From Candidatus Borkfalkia avistercoris (GTDB lineage Bacteria > Bacillota > Clostridia > Christensenellales > Borkfalkiaceae), in NCBI GenBank assembly GCA_019115995.1, contig DXCL01000021.1, forward strand, positions 1 to 48,986: a stretch of DNA of 48,986 bases, given 5' to 3'. Positions 1 to 7,245 of the stretch are shown in pieces. The position numbers were made by a program, and so were the translations under genes. How positions within the stretch are numbered: position 1 is the stretch's first letter; each line of letters begins with the position of its first letter. The notes beneath the pieces were generated by a model that saw only the letters and a program-made list of their open reading frames with translations, searched no databases and was not told the origin of the DNA.

Positions 1-499
1 TATCGTCCATGGCGAACACGACGCCGCCGCCCGTGGAATAGCCGACCGTGTTCGTCGGGCGCACGCCGATGCCGCCCCAACCGCCCGAAGAAGTATATTC
101 CGTCGTGCGGTACTCCGAGTAGACGCGCACGGAAGAGAGCAGAGCCTTCGCGACCGCGGCAGAATTGTCCTCGGAAACGGTCACGTCGAGATACTTTTCG
201 AGGAATTGCCCGTAAGTGATGCCGTCGTCGCCCGTCTGTTTTTTGTATTCCTCGTAAAGATCCTCCGCCGTGACGGCGCCGTCCTCCCCGTCCTCGCCGT
301 TCTTCACGGTAAAGGTGGACGTCGACCCGTCCGAATAAGTGACGGTGAATTCGCTTTCGCCGTTTTCCGTTTCGCCCGTCTGCGCGATGGATACGACATA
401 TGCCGCCGCGTCGCCCTGCGAGGCGCATCCCGCAAGCGCGAGGGAAAGCGCGAGCAAGAGCGCCAGCAGCGCCAATACAATGCGGTATGTCCTTTTCAT
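1..499 (-). CDS. Lipoprotein, probable HtrA-like (S1C) serine protease, N-terminal part only
   Basis: The reading frame starts at 499 (ATG, GGGGA upstream) and runs off the left edge of the window, giving 166 visible residues. Residues 1-25 form a signal peptide: MKR, then a Leu/Ala-rich core, then a lipobox ending LAGC with the lipidated Cys at about residue 25. This predicts an outer-face membrane lipoprotein. A Ser/Thr/Glu-rich stretch with the repeat GEDGEDG follows. From about residue 125 the text SSVRVYSEY and, near the edge, YSTGGGVVFAMDD resemble the first strands of trypsin-like HtrA/DegP peptidases, which normally read SVV...GSGVI. The catalytic His, Asp and Ser would lie outside the window, so the protease call is inference; the lipoprotein call is firm. 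Confidence 0.7.
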   Translation of the reverse strand, partial: MKRTYRIVLALLALLLALSLALAGCASQGDAAAYVVSIAQTGETENGESEFTVTYSDGSTSTFTVKNGEDGEDGAVTAEDLYEEYKKQTGDDGITYGQFLEKYLDVTVSEDNSAAVAKALLSSVRVYSEYRTTEYTSSGGWGGIGVRPTNTVGYSTGGGVVFAMDD

Positions 500-612
500 A
501 AAACAAGTCCCCTTTGATTTGGATACCGCCATTATACCACTCTTTTGTTAAAACTTTTACACAATTATGATATTTAGATGAAAATTCAAAAATTTTTGTT
601 TCCGCTTTCCGA

Positions 613-641
613 TTGCTTTTTGCCGTACGGCGCGTTATAAT
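613..641 (+). promoter_or_regulatory. Promoter of nrdG-like gene
   Basis: A sigma-A-type promoter: TTGCTT at 613-618, a 17-base spacer, and TATAAT at 636-641. An AAGGAGAGG ribosome site follows at 645-653, so the leader is very short (about 15 bases). Confidence 0.75.
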
Positions 642-661
642 ATGAAGGAGAGGTAACGAGG

Positions 662-1348
662 ATGAAACTTGCCGGACTGCAAAAAACCACGCTCCTGGAT
701 TACCCGGGCAAAGTGGCCTGCACCGTTTTTTTGAGCGGATGCAACTTCCGCTGCCCGTTCTGCCAGAATTCGGAAATCCTGGACGGCGGCGTTTCGGATA
801 TTTCCGAAGAGGAATTTTTCGCTTTTTTAAATAAACGGCGGGGACTTTTGGACGGCGTTTGCGTTTCGGGCGGGGAACCGCTCATCCACGCGGACGTCGG
901 GGAATTTATCGGGAAGATCAAAGACCTCGGCTACAGCGTAAAGCTGGACACGAACGGCGCCTTCCCCGAAAGGCTGAAAGAGCTGTGCGGCGAAGGGCTT
1001 GTCGACCGCGTCGCCATGGATATCAAAAATTCGCCCGAGCGCTACGCGAAAACGGCGGGAGCGGATGTCGACGTCGGCAAGATCAAAGAGAGCGCGGCGT
1101 TTCTCATGAGCGGGGCGGTCGGATACGAATTCCGCACGACCGTCGTAAAGCAGCTGCACCGCGCCGAGGACATGCTCAGGATCGGGCAATGGCTCAAAGG
1201 CGCGCAGGCGTACTTTTTGCAGAACTTCCGCGATTCCGACACGGTGCTCGCCGAAGGGCTTACCCCCTTTTCCGACGGGGAACTGGAAGCCTTCAAGCGG
1301 CTTTTGCTCCCCTTTATACCGAATACAAAGATAAGAGGGGAATCGTGA
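662..1348 (+). CDS. nrdG: Anaerobic ribonucleotide reductase activating protein (NrdG2-type radical SAM)
   Basis: A 228-residue radical SAM enzyme. The iron-sulfur cluster motif is CNFRCPFC, with Cys 27, 31 and 34 (CxxxCxxC), followed by a GGEP-like SAM-binding motif (SGGEPL) near residue 70. Proteins of this subfamily cleave S-adenosylmethionine and install the glycyl radical on class III ribonucleotide reductase. The N-terminus MKLAGLQKTTLLDYPGKV is typical of the NrdG2 group. The partner reductase nrdD is not beside it, so the substrate is inferred from family; another glycyl-radical enzyme or a different target is possible. The start is fixed by the AAGGAGAGG site 8 bases upstream. A structured repeat begins 8 bases after the stop codon. 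Confidence 0.85.
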   Translation: MKLAGLQKTTLLDYPGKVACTVFLSGCNFRCPFCQNSEILDGGVSDISEEEFFAFLNKRRGLLDGVCVSGGEPLIHADVGEFIGKIKDLGYSVKLDTNGAFPERLKELCGEGLVDRVAMDIKNSPERYAKTAGADVDVGKIKESAAFLMSGAVGYEFRTTVVKQLHRAEDMLRIGQWLKGAQAYFLQNFRDSDTVLAEGLTPFSDGELEAFKRLLLPFIPNTKIRGES

Positions 1349-1355
1349 ACGTATT

Positions 1356-1566
1356 CACACTTTCCTCGCGCAAAGGCACTGCGGAAAGTCGTGATTTTGA
1401 GAGACAACCGCCGTTCACCGACACAAGGTCGGCTCTGCGGCGTTTTTCTCTCTGCGAAAATTTTTAAGGGCTTACCTATTAAAGCAATTTTCGCATTCAC
1501 TCTTTTTCGGTAAGCCGCTCATCGCGGCAAATCGGGGGCTTTTTCCGAAAATGCGATTTTCGGAAA
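1356..1566 (+). repeat. Five-hairpin repeat, copy R1
   Basis: The unit has five hairpins in order. Hairpin I pairs CAC-ACTTTCC (1356-1365) with GGAAAGT-C-GTG (1383-1393), with one bulged C. Hairpin II pairs GAGAGA (1399-1404) and CGCCG (1409-1413) with CGGCG (1438-1442) and TCTCTC (1447-1452). Hairpin III pairs TGCGAAAATT (1453-1462) with AATTTTCGCA (1486-1495). Hairpin IV contains GCCGC/GCGGC (1514-1518, 1524-1528). Hairpin V pairs TTTCCGAAAAT (1542-1552) with ATTTTCGGAAA (1556-1566). It is inverted relative to R2. Function is unknown; see the findings. Confidence 0.75.
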
Positions 1567-1574
1567 CGCAAGTG

Positions 1575-1588
1575 ATTATTTAAATAAT
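1575..1588. repeat. Central palindrome of the R1/R2 inverted pair
   Basis: A perfect 14-base palindrome, ATTATTTAAATAAT. It sits within one base of the exact midpoint of the R1 (1356-1566) and R2 (1595-1804) inverted pair, so the whole 449-base block is roughly symmetric about it. Confidence 0.7.
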
Positions 1589-1594
1589 TACGCG

Positions 1595-1804
1595 AAAAAG
1601 CAAAAACCACGCTTTTTGCTTTTTCACTCAATTTGGCAACGCTTTGCCTTATGGGAAGAGGGTGAATTTGCGCCCTTGTATATTATGTGTGCCCTTGTAA
1701 AGGGCGCAAAGAGCGGAGAAAACGCCGTCAGCCGTAAGGCGCGCGGGGCGGTGTCGCCCTAAAATTCACGGCGTTTCGCAGTGCCTTTGCGCGAGAAATG
1801 CGTG
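1595..1804 (-). repeat. Five-hairpin repeat, copy R2
   Basis: This is the same architecture as R1, read on the minus strand. Hairpin I has CACG/CGTG ends (complement of 1801-1804 and 1767-1770). Hairpin II is degraded: its inner CCGCC...GGCG pairing remains but the outer arms are mismatched. Hairpin III is a perfect 11-base stem, TTTGCGCCCTT with AAGGGCGCAAA (1667-1677, 1700-1710). Hairpin V is a perfect 12-base stem, AAAAAGCAAAAA with TTTTTGCTTTTT (1595-1606, 1613-1624). The unit begins 15 bases past the stop of the DUF1292 gene, just as R1 begins 8 bases past nrdG. Confidence 0.7.
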
Positions 1805-1818
1805 AACTTTTGCGTGAA

Positions 1819-2223
1819 TTACTTTTTGTGGTCGTGATTCTTGCACCCGCAGCCGCAGCCCTCTTCGTAATCGGTATCGAGCGACGCCGCTTCGTCCGCG
1901 TCGTCGTCTTCCTCCATCACGCGGCAGAACTCGTCGAACACCTCGTCGAGGAGCTTGTCGTCGTCGACGGGGTAGAGCATCTCTTCATCGTCGTCGTCTC
2001 CCTTTTTGATCTCTAAAATGGCGACGTCTTCCCCTTCCTCGTCTTCACTCTCTTCGTCGGCAGGCTGAAAGAATGCAAACCAACGCTCCTTGTATTCGAT
2101 GGTGCCGATATGGTAGCATTTATGGATCTTCCCTTCGTCGTCTTTCAGCTCGACGAGGTTGACTTCCTCTTCGTCTTCGCAGCCGCAGTCGCAGCCCGCT
2201 TCATGCAGTTTTTTCTCGCTCAT
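1819..2223 (-). CDS. DUF1292 family protein with Cys-rich ends
   Basis: A very acidic protein of about 134 residues. The core (NLVELKDDEGKIHKCYHIG ... AILEIKKGDDDDEEMLYPVDDDKLLDEVFDEF) matches the DUF1292 (YrzB-like) family, whose role is unknown. The ends are unusual: CDCGC near the N-terminus and GCGCGC followed by NHDHKK at the C-terminus, both looking like metal-binding clusters. I chose the ATG at 2223 because AAAGGAG (2231-2237) is 7 bases from it and only 1 base from the upstream ATG at 2229; that upstream ATG would, however, overlap the ruvX stop as ATGA. It lies directly downstream of ruvX, a pairing common in Bacillota. Confidence 0.85.
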   Translation of the reverse strand: MSEKKLHEAGCDCGCEDEEEVNLVELKDDEGKIHKCYHIGTIEYKERWFAFFQPADEESEDEEGEDVAILEIKKGDDDDEEMLYPVDDDKLLDEVFDEFCRVMEEDDDADEAASLDTDYEEGCGCGCKNHDHKK

Positions 2224-2225
2224 GA

Positions 2226-2654
2226 TCATACTCCTTTATTGATTTTATTCAGATACCCTTCCAAAATGTAGGAAGCGGCGATGCTGTCTATCGTCTTTTT
2301 CCTGTTTTCGCGGCGCACCCCGCCCGAAATGAGCACGCGTTCCGCCTCCATCGTGGTAAAGCGCTCGTCTTCGAACACGATCTCTATATCCGTCTTTTCC
2401 CTGAGCTTTTCCACGAAGCGGCGCGTTTTTTCCGTCTGAACGGACTCCGTTCCGTCGAAATTCAGCGGAAGTCCGCATACGATGCGCCCCGCGCCCTTTT
2501 CCCGCGCTATTTTTGCGAGCGCCTCCGCGTCTGCATCGGCGTTCTTAGTGCGCCAATACGTTTCTGCGGGGAGCGCAAAGGTGTTGAACGGGTCGCTCGC
2601 CGCGACCCCCACTCTTTTATCGCCTATATCGAAGGCTATGATACGTTTATCCAT
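2226..2654 (-). CDS. ruvX: Putative pre-16S rRNA nuclease / Holliday junction resolvase-like RuvX
   Basis: A 142-residue YqgF/RuvX-family protein with an RNase H-like fold. The first strand MDKRIIAFDIGDKRVGVA holds the catalytic Asp (residue 9). VCGLPLNFDGTES is the second conserved block, and FEDERFTTMEAE carries the conserved acidic/TT motif. Family members mature the 5' end of 16S rRNA and have been proposed to act on branched DNA. The gene heads a two-gene unit with the DUF1292 gene, touching or overlapping it at the stop codon. A TATACT -10 box lies upstream at about 2699-2704, but no good -35 box was seen. The leader contains a GGGCGC/GCGCCC hairpin. Confidence 0.92.
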   Translation of the reverse strand: MDKRIIAFDIGDKRVGVAASDPFNTFALPAETYWRTKNADADAEALAKIAREKGAGRIVCGLPLNFDGTESVQTEKTRRFVEKLREKTDIEIVFEDERFTTMEAERVLISGGVRRENRKKTIDSIAASYILEGYLNKINKGV

Positions 2655-2813
2655 AAATTTTATGCCTCGGGCGCGCGTTTATGCGCCCGTTTGTTTCAGT
2701 ATACCACACTTTTCCGCCGCCGTCCACAAATTTTTAAAAACAACGCGTGAAAATTTGATAATAAAAAGCGGAAGACCGCCCGAAAGCAGCCTCCCGCCCC
2801 TATGCAAAAAATT

Positions 2814-4196
2814 TTATTTTTCCCGTGAGCCGTCTTGTCCGTTTTCCTGCGGGCGCTCCTGCGGCAAAGGCTGCGAGCCTTCCTCCGTCAAAACCGGCGC
2901 GCCGTCGGCGACACCTTCCCGCATCGGCTCTTCGGCAGGAACGCTGCCTGCTGCGGAGCTCTTTTTGCCGAATCGCACGGCGACCAGAAACAGGGCGAGC
3001 CCGATGAGAAACATGACCGCAAGCGCGCCCACGCCGTAATTTTCTCTGCCCGAAATATCGGCGACCAGCGCGACGAGGAAGGTGCCCATAAACGAGGCGC
3101 CCTTGCCGAAAATATCGTAGATGCCGAAATATTCCCCCGCCTTTTCATGCGGGATGATCTTGGCGAAATAGGAGCGCGACATCGCCTGGATCGTGCCCTG
3201 AAAGAGCCCGACGCACACGGCGAGGATCCAAAACTGGTATTCCTCTTGCAAAAAGATGGCGTACACCGTGATGAAGAAATAGGCGACGATGCAGACAATG
3301 ATGAGATACTCCGGCTTGACCTTGCGCGAAAGCATGCCCAAAAGGATCGCCGCGGGGAACGCCACGATCTGCGTGACGAGCAGCGCCAGAAGGAGCATTG
3401 CGGAATTCAGCCCGAGATCGGTGCCGTAAGCGACGGCGAGGTCTATGATCGTATACACCCCGTCGATAAAGAAAAAGAACGCGAGCAAAAAGAGAAGGAT
3501 ATGCTTATTTTTGACCATCTCTTTGAACGTGCCGCCGAGACTCTTGATCCCCGCTTTCACGGGGTGGCTGCCCGGCTCTACGTAGTGCGCCTGCCTGTAA
3601 TTTCTCCAAAGGGGAACGGAACAGCCGACCCACCATACGGCGGTGAGCAGAAAGATGATGACCATTGCGGGCATCAGATCCAATACCCCGAGCATGGAGG
3701 GCTCGTACAAAACGTATACAACGACGCACAGAATAAACGGAATGCAGCTGCCGATGTATCCCCACGCATAGCCGCGGGAAGACACCTCGTCCATGCGCTC
3801 GCGCGTCGTTACGTCGCAGAGCATGGAATCGTAAACGACGAGGCTGAGCGAATACGCGGACTTTGCAAGCACGAACAGGGCGAGGAACCATATCCAATGC
3901 TGTATAAAACCGAGCACCGCGCAGCCGACCGCGCCGACGAGCAGGGCGATCGAAAAGATGCGCCTGCGCATGCCGCGAAGATCGGAGACCGCGCCGAGCA
4001 CGGGCCCCAGAAGCGCGACGACCGCGGTGGCGATGCTCGTCGCATAGCCGAGATAGACCGTTGCGGACGCTTCGCTGTCTCCCGCGATCAGCGAAAAAAA
4101 GATGGGAATGAGTGTAGACACGAGCAGGGTAAACGCCGAATTGCCCACGTCGTAAAGCACCCACTTTTTTTCGAGAGAGGTCATCTTAAACTTCAT
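2814..4196 (-). CDS. MFS transporter, UMF1/Atg22-like
   Basis: A membrane protein of 460 residues with about 12 hydrophobic segments. The first (WVLYDVGNSAFTLLVSTLIP) and the later block FFFFIDGVYTIIDLAVAYG are characteristic of the UMF1 (Atg22-like) branch of the major facilitator superfamily. The substrate is unknown. The cytoplasmic C-terminal tail after the last helix is about 50 residues of Lys/Glu/Pro/Gln. The frame is open further upstream, but the start MKFKMTSLEKKW at 4196 is chosen because GAGGAG lies 8-9 bases before it. It overlaps the end of the upstream phospholipase-like gene by 11 bases, so the two are probably translationally coupled. Confidence 0.88.
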   Translation of the reverse strand: MKFKMTSLEKKWVLYDVGNSAFTLLVSTLIPIFFSLIAGDSEASATVYLGYATSIATAVVALLGPVLGAVSDLRGMRRRIFSIALLVGAVGCAVLGFIQHWIWFLALFVLAKSAYSLSLVVYDSMLCDVTTRERMDEVSSRGYAWGYIGSCIPFILCVVVYVLYEPSMLGVLDLMPAMVIIFLLTAVWWVGCSVPLWRNYRQAHYVEPGSHPVKAGIKSLGGTFKEMVKNKHILLFLLAFFFFIDGVYTIIDLAVAYGTDLGLNSAMLLLALLVTQIVAFPAAILLGMLSRKVKPEYLIIVCIVAYFFITVYAIFLQEEYQFWILAVCVGLFQGTIQAMSRSYFAKIIPHEKAGEYFGIYDIFGKGASFMGTFLVALVADISGRENYGVGALAVMFLIGLALFLVAVRFGKKSSAAGSVPAEEPMREGVADGAPVLTEEGSQPLPQERPQENGQDGSREK

Positions 4197-5031
4197 ATTT
4201 CTTCTCCTCTTCGGGCGGAAGCACGGGTATGCTTCTCCAACCGTGCCTGTGGCTGAATGTGTTTTCAAAGGCGGGCGAAAGCCGGCTGTCCCCGCGCACG
4301 TATCCCGAAAAATTCTCAATGAGAGAAACAGCCTCCGGCACTGCCTTTTCAAACAGCTTTTTCAGGCGCAAGTTGCTGTCCTCGCACGCCGCGATGGGTC
4401 GTTTGGCGATCATCATGCCGTGCATCTCCTTATAATTGCCCGAAAGTTTTAAAACGAGATTCACGAGTCCCCTCTTGGGCTGACGCGGCGCCCGCAAAAG
4501 AGAGTTGTAAAAGAGAATCGACCGCAGCGCCTTGTACGCCTGTTTTTCGCTCACGCCGAAAAAGGGCGCGATGACGCGCGCGTTCTCCTCGCTCGCCGCG
4601 ATATGCGCGGTAAGGGAAGCGGAAAGCGGATCTTTCCCCTCTTCGAGCAATAAACTGCGGTCGAATTCGCTCTCTATTTCGGTATGGGTAACGTGCGAAA
4701 GGCGGATCTTGTTTTCGATGTAGCTGTGGCAGGCGGAATCGAGCGCGAAATGACAGATAAATCCGTACGCGTACGCAGCCTGCGCCGCACCGCCGTTTCT
4801 GACGATCTGCGCGGCGGGCACAAAAAACTTTTCCGCGGGTTCGGCGTGCATGCCGAAGCCGATGCGGTTGACGGCATTGCTGCCGAGGGGCTTGTAATAA
4901 AACAGCAGGTCGGGCCCGTGCAGGCCTATGTCGTACAGGCCGCGAGCCTCGCGGACAATTTCGGCCGTTCCTTCGGGAAGCGCCGCGAATACTTCTTTTC
5001 CGAAGCGGTAATGAGCATATGTAGAAGGCAT
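4186..5031 (-). CDS. Zinc-dependent phospholipase C family protein
   Basis: A 281-residue protein of the zinc-dependent phospholipase C / S1-P1 nuclease-like family (PF00882). Visible metal-ligand motifs are MPSTYAHYRFG with its early His, GLHGPDLLFYY, and YGFICHFALDSACHSYI (HxxxDxxxH). There is no signal peptide, so unlike clostridial alpha-toxins it is probably cytoplasmic, and its substrate may not be a phospholipid. It is the first gene of a pair with the MFS transporter. A TAAAAT -10-like box is upstream, without a clear -35 box. Confidence 0.85.
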   Translation of the reverse strand: MPSTYAHYRFGKEVFAALPEGTAEIVREARGLYDIGLHGPDLLFYYKPLGSNAVNRIGFGMHAEPAEKFFVPAAQIVRNGGAAQAAYAYGFICHFALDSACHSYIENKIRLSHVTHTEIESEFDRSLLLEEGKDPLSASLTAHIAASEENARVIAPFFGVSEKQAYKALRSILFYNSLLRAPRQPKRGLVNLVLKLSGNYKEMHGMMIAKRPIAACEDSNLRLKKLFEKAVPEAVSLIENFSGYVRGDSRLSPAFENTFSHRHGWRSIPVLPPEEEKKYEV

Positions 5032-5122
5032 GATAATTTCTCCGTCGGATATGATTTTAGCAGATTTCTCGCAAAAAAACTAACTTTTGCGCCCGTTTTT
5101 TTGTAATAATTTTGTAATAACC

Positions 5123-5165
5123 AAAAAACGAAGCCCGCCCCGCGCAAAAATTGCGCGGGGCGGGC
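5123..5165 (-). terminator. Terminator downstream of the small membrane protein gene
   Basis: A 15-base perfect stem (5133-5147 with 5151-5165, GC-rich). On the minus strand it is followed closely by a T-run at 5123-5128. There is also a T-run on the plus side at 5167-5172, so it could work both ways. Confidence 0.85.
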
Positions 5166-5187
5166 CTTTTTCCGACAAACGCGCCCT

Positions 5188-5379
5188 TTACTGCGCGCTT
5201 TTTTTGGTTTTTTTCTCTTCGCTGTCCAATCCTTCGAGCTTTTCGTCGATATAGGCGTCGATCTTTTCCTTGATCTCGTCCTGACTCATTTTGACGAGCG
5301 CGCGCGTCTTTTTGCTGTTCGCAACGATGAGCGCGCCGCCCACCATGCCCAAAAGAAGACCGGTTACGAATTTTTCCAT
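5188..5379 (-). CDS. Small single-pass membrane protein (YtxH-like)
   Basis: A protein of 63 residues: MEKFVTGLLLGMVGGALIVA forms one glycine-rich membrane helix, followed by a Lys/Glu-rich amphipathic tail with DEIKEKIDAYIDEKLEGL that could form a coiled coil. This layout resembles YtxH-type proteins, but no specific family is certain. The start at 5379 is chosen over an upstream ATG because GGAGG (5388-5392) is 8 bases before it. It lies 70 bases downstream of the Myb-like gene and is probably co-transcribed with it; a strong terminator follows. Confidence 0.75.
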   Translation of the reverse strand: MEKFVTGLLLGMVGGALIVANSKKTRALVKMSQDEIKEKIDAYIDEKLEGLDSEEKKTKKSAQ

Positions 5380-5449
5380 TGTTTTTCCTCCGATGCGAGC
5401 GTTCCTGCTCTTATCCGAGTATGCGCGCATTTTGTTAAATTATGCGCTC

Positions 5450-6067
5450 TTACGCGCCTTTCTCCGTCTTTCCCGCGCGGCGCAGGATCTCGTTTTCCTC
5501 CGTGAGCCGTTCCACCGCCTTTTTCAGGCGGTCGTTCTCCTCTCTGAGCGCCACGGCGAGGCGGTCGTACAGGTCGTTGATCTCCCGTTCCAGCCGCTTC
5601 TGCAAAAAATCCGTCTTGCGGGCTGGCATTGCCGCCGGCAGGCCCATTTCCTTTGCGGTGCGCTCGATGAGTTCGGGTTGCTTTTTTGCGAGGTTCCTGT
5701 ATTTGTTCTGGTAGCGCAGCATCTGCTTTTCGTTGCCCGCGCACACGTTGGCGATGGCGCGCCGCACGGAATACCCCTTGCTGCGCTCGGAAAGGATCTT
5801 TTTCAGCATTTCGTTCCTCTCCTCGTCGCTGAATGCGCGGATCTTTTCCGCCCGCAGGCGCTTGCCGCGCAGGATCTCCTTTGCGCGCGCGTCTTCGCAC
5901 TTCAAAAACTGATAGTAATAATTGCGCACGCTGCCCGCCGCCCTTCCGCACTTTTTGCCGTACGAGGCAAAGAGCGCGCTGAGCGCCTCGCCCCTCTTTT
6001 TGCCCTCCGCAATAAAATCGATGAGCGCTCTCGCTTCCTGCTCGCTGTAACCGTTGATCTTATCCAT
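5450..6067 (-). CDS. Two-repeat Myb/SANT-like protein with C-terminal coiled coil
   Basis: A basic protein of 205 residues and unknown function. Residues 7-56 (YSEQEARALIDFIAEG...SVRNYYYQFLK) and about 78-127 (FSDEERNEMLKKILSE...MLRYQNKYRNLAKK) can be aligned: both have an aromatic-Ser-acidic start, a KRG/KGY turn, and an RNYY/YQNKY end. This suggests two tandem Myb/SANT-like helical DNA-binding units. From about residue 155 to the end there is a heptad-rich coiled coil (LEREINDLYDRLAVALREEN). A sporulation-type RsfA-like regulator is one possibility, but no family is certain. GGAGGG precedes the start. It is divergent from the orphan gene at 6182, with a perfect inverted repeat between them. 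Confidence 0.75.
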   Translation of the reverse strand: MDKINGYSEQEARALIDFIAEGKKRGEALSALFASYGKKCGRAAGSVRNYYYQFLKCEDARAKEILRGKRLRAEKIRAFSDEERNEMLKKILSERSKGYSVRRAIANVCAGNEKQMLRYQNKYRNLAKKQPELIERTAKEMGLPAAMPARKTDFLQKRLEREINDLYDRLAVALREENDRLKKAVERLTEENEILRRAGKTEKGA

Positions 6068-6081
6068 GAATGTTCCCTCCG

Positions 6082-6144
6082 TTTCGGATTTACTCCCTTT
6101 ATTGACATATATAAATGGTTCTATACATATAATTTAATCCGAAA
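6082..6144. promoter_or_regulatory. Possible operator: inverted repeat in the divergent promoter region
   Basis: TTTCGGATT at 6082-6090 is matched by its exact reverse complement AATCCGAAA at 6136-6144, 45 bases apart. TTGACA (6102-6107) and TATAAT-like sequences lie in the AT-rich stretch between them. The spacing of the best -35/-10 pair is poor (20 bases), so the promoters themselves are uncertain. A natural candidate ligand is the adjacent Myb-like protein. Confidence 0.5.
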
Positions 6145-6181
6145 TAAAAACGCCCGCGCAAGGCGGGCGGAGGGATTTGCC

Positions 6182-7144
6182 ATGCGGGTATATTTTACAT
6201 GCGAGGCGCCCTGCCTCCTCCGTTTGGGCGGGGCGATCGCGGGGAGCTGTTCCCGCCACGAAAAATTTGCGGATATTCCCGAGGACGGAAAAGTGCTCGC
6301 GGAATTTTTCCCCGAAGACGCGGCGCTTGCTCCCCTTTCCTTTTTGCTCGACAAAAACTTTTTCGATTCGCCGCCCGCTTTCTGCGACGTTTACCGCTAC
6401 GACTGCGGCGCAAACGTACACGTAAAGCGGCTCTTTCCGAGGCGGCAGGGAGGACTGAGGCCCGTCGCCCAACTGCGCGAAGGGGATACGCTGGCGACGC
6501 TGTACGAAGACGGGGGCTTGCAGCTGTGTTTGGAAGGAGACGGATTTTACGCCGCGCCCCTCCCGTTCTGCGTGCGGAGCGCCTCTCTGAAAACAGTGCG
6601 CGCGGCAAACGCCTCGCTGATCGCCGCGGAGGGAAAACTTGCGAACGGGGATATTTTTCTCTCCCTCTTCGCGGGAACGGCGCCGCTCTTTTCCGGAGAG
6701 GTCGTCTCCTGCGAGGGTGGCGAGCGTCTGAAAACGGTGCAGGCCTTTCACGACCATGCGGGGCACATAGCCGAAAGCGTGTGGGCGTACCGCGACGGGC
6801 AGCTGCACCTCGAAAACTACGCGGTGCGGGAACGGGAAGGCTTTGCCGCGGCAAAGCTCGACGAGCGGCTTATCCCCTTCGCCTTTTTTGAGGCGGTGCT
6901 CGCGCGCGGCGCCTTCCGGAAATATCTCTCCCCCGCCCTTCTCCCGCGCGCGGAGGAGATCAGAAGCTATCTCGGCGGCTTTACGGGCGTGTGCGTGCCC
7001 CCGTCCGTCTTTTATCTGGCGCACGGAAAGATAAACGCGGCGGGACTCGTTTACCCCGAAAAGGAAAATCTGTTCCGCATAAAATTCTTTGCCGCGCCGC
7101 TGGAAAACGGGAAGATCTCCAACATCGTTCCCGTCGGCGAATGA
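6182..7144 (+). CDS. Hypothetical protein, 320 residues
   Basis: I do not recognise this protein. The start at 6182 follows GGAGGGA with good spacing; the frame is open much further upstream, but that part would run antisense through the Myb-like gene. The sequence looks soluble and beta-rich, with alternating hydrophobic and polar residues, many Phe/Tyr/Leu and several Gly-Asp turns (GDTLATLYEDGGLQL, NGDIFLSLFAGTAP). No membrane segment or signal peptide is evident. The last third has FFEAVLARGAFRKYLSP. It is divergent from the Myb-like gene and is followed by a strong hairpin at 7164-7201. Possibly a fast-evolving lineage-specific protein. Confidence 0.65.
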   Translation: MRVYFTCEAPCLLRLGGAIAGSCSRHEKFADIPEDGKVLAEFFPEDAALAPLSFLLDKNFFDSPPAFCDVYRYDCGANVHVKRLFPRRQGGLRPVAQLREGDTLATLYEDGGLQLCLEGDGFYAAPLPFCVRSASLKTVRAANASLIAAEGKLANGDIFLSLFAGTAPLFSGEVVSCEGGERLKTVQAFHDHAGHIAESVWAYRDGQLHLENYAVREREGFAAAKLDERLIPFAFFEAVLARGAFRKYLSPALLPRAEEIRSYLGGFTGVCVPPSVFYLAHGKINAAGLVYPEKENLFRIKFFAAPLENGKISNIVPVGE

Positions 7145-7163
7145 TCGTTGTATACCGAACGCC

Positions 7164-7201
7164 AAAGCGGGGCAGCCCTTATAAAAAGGCTGCCCCGCTT
7201 T
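7164..7201 (+). terminator. Hairpin downstream of the orphan gene
   Basis: A perfect 14-base stem (7164-7177 with 7188-7201) ending in GCTTT. The T-run is short, so termination strength is uncertain, but the position between two convergent genes fits a shared terminator. Confidence 0.65.
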
Positions 7202-7211
7202 GATACGCAAA

Positions 7212-7237
7212 GAGCGCGCCGCGATAACGGCGCGCTC
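7212..7237 (-). terminator. Terminator of uraA-upp
   Basis: A 10-base perfect GC stem (GAGCGCGCCG at 7212-7221, paired with 7228-7237), 8 bases past the upp stop. It is followed on the minus strand by a short TTT run. Confidence 0.65.
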
Positions 7238-7245
7238 TCGGTTAA

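Noticed and set aside
859-1467. Frame overlapping nrdG and extending into the R1 repeat
   Set aside because: It is out of frame with the recognised radical SAM protein and has an Arg-rich shadow composition.
2835-4256. A 473-codon plus-strand frame opposite the UMF1-like transporter
   Set aside because: Its residues (His/Asp/Arg-rich) are those of a complementary frame; the transporter and phospholipase on the minus strand are clear.
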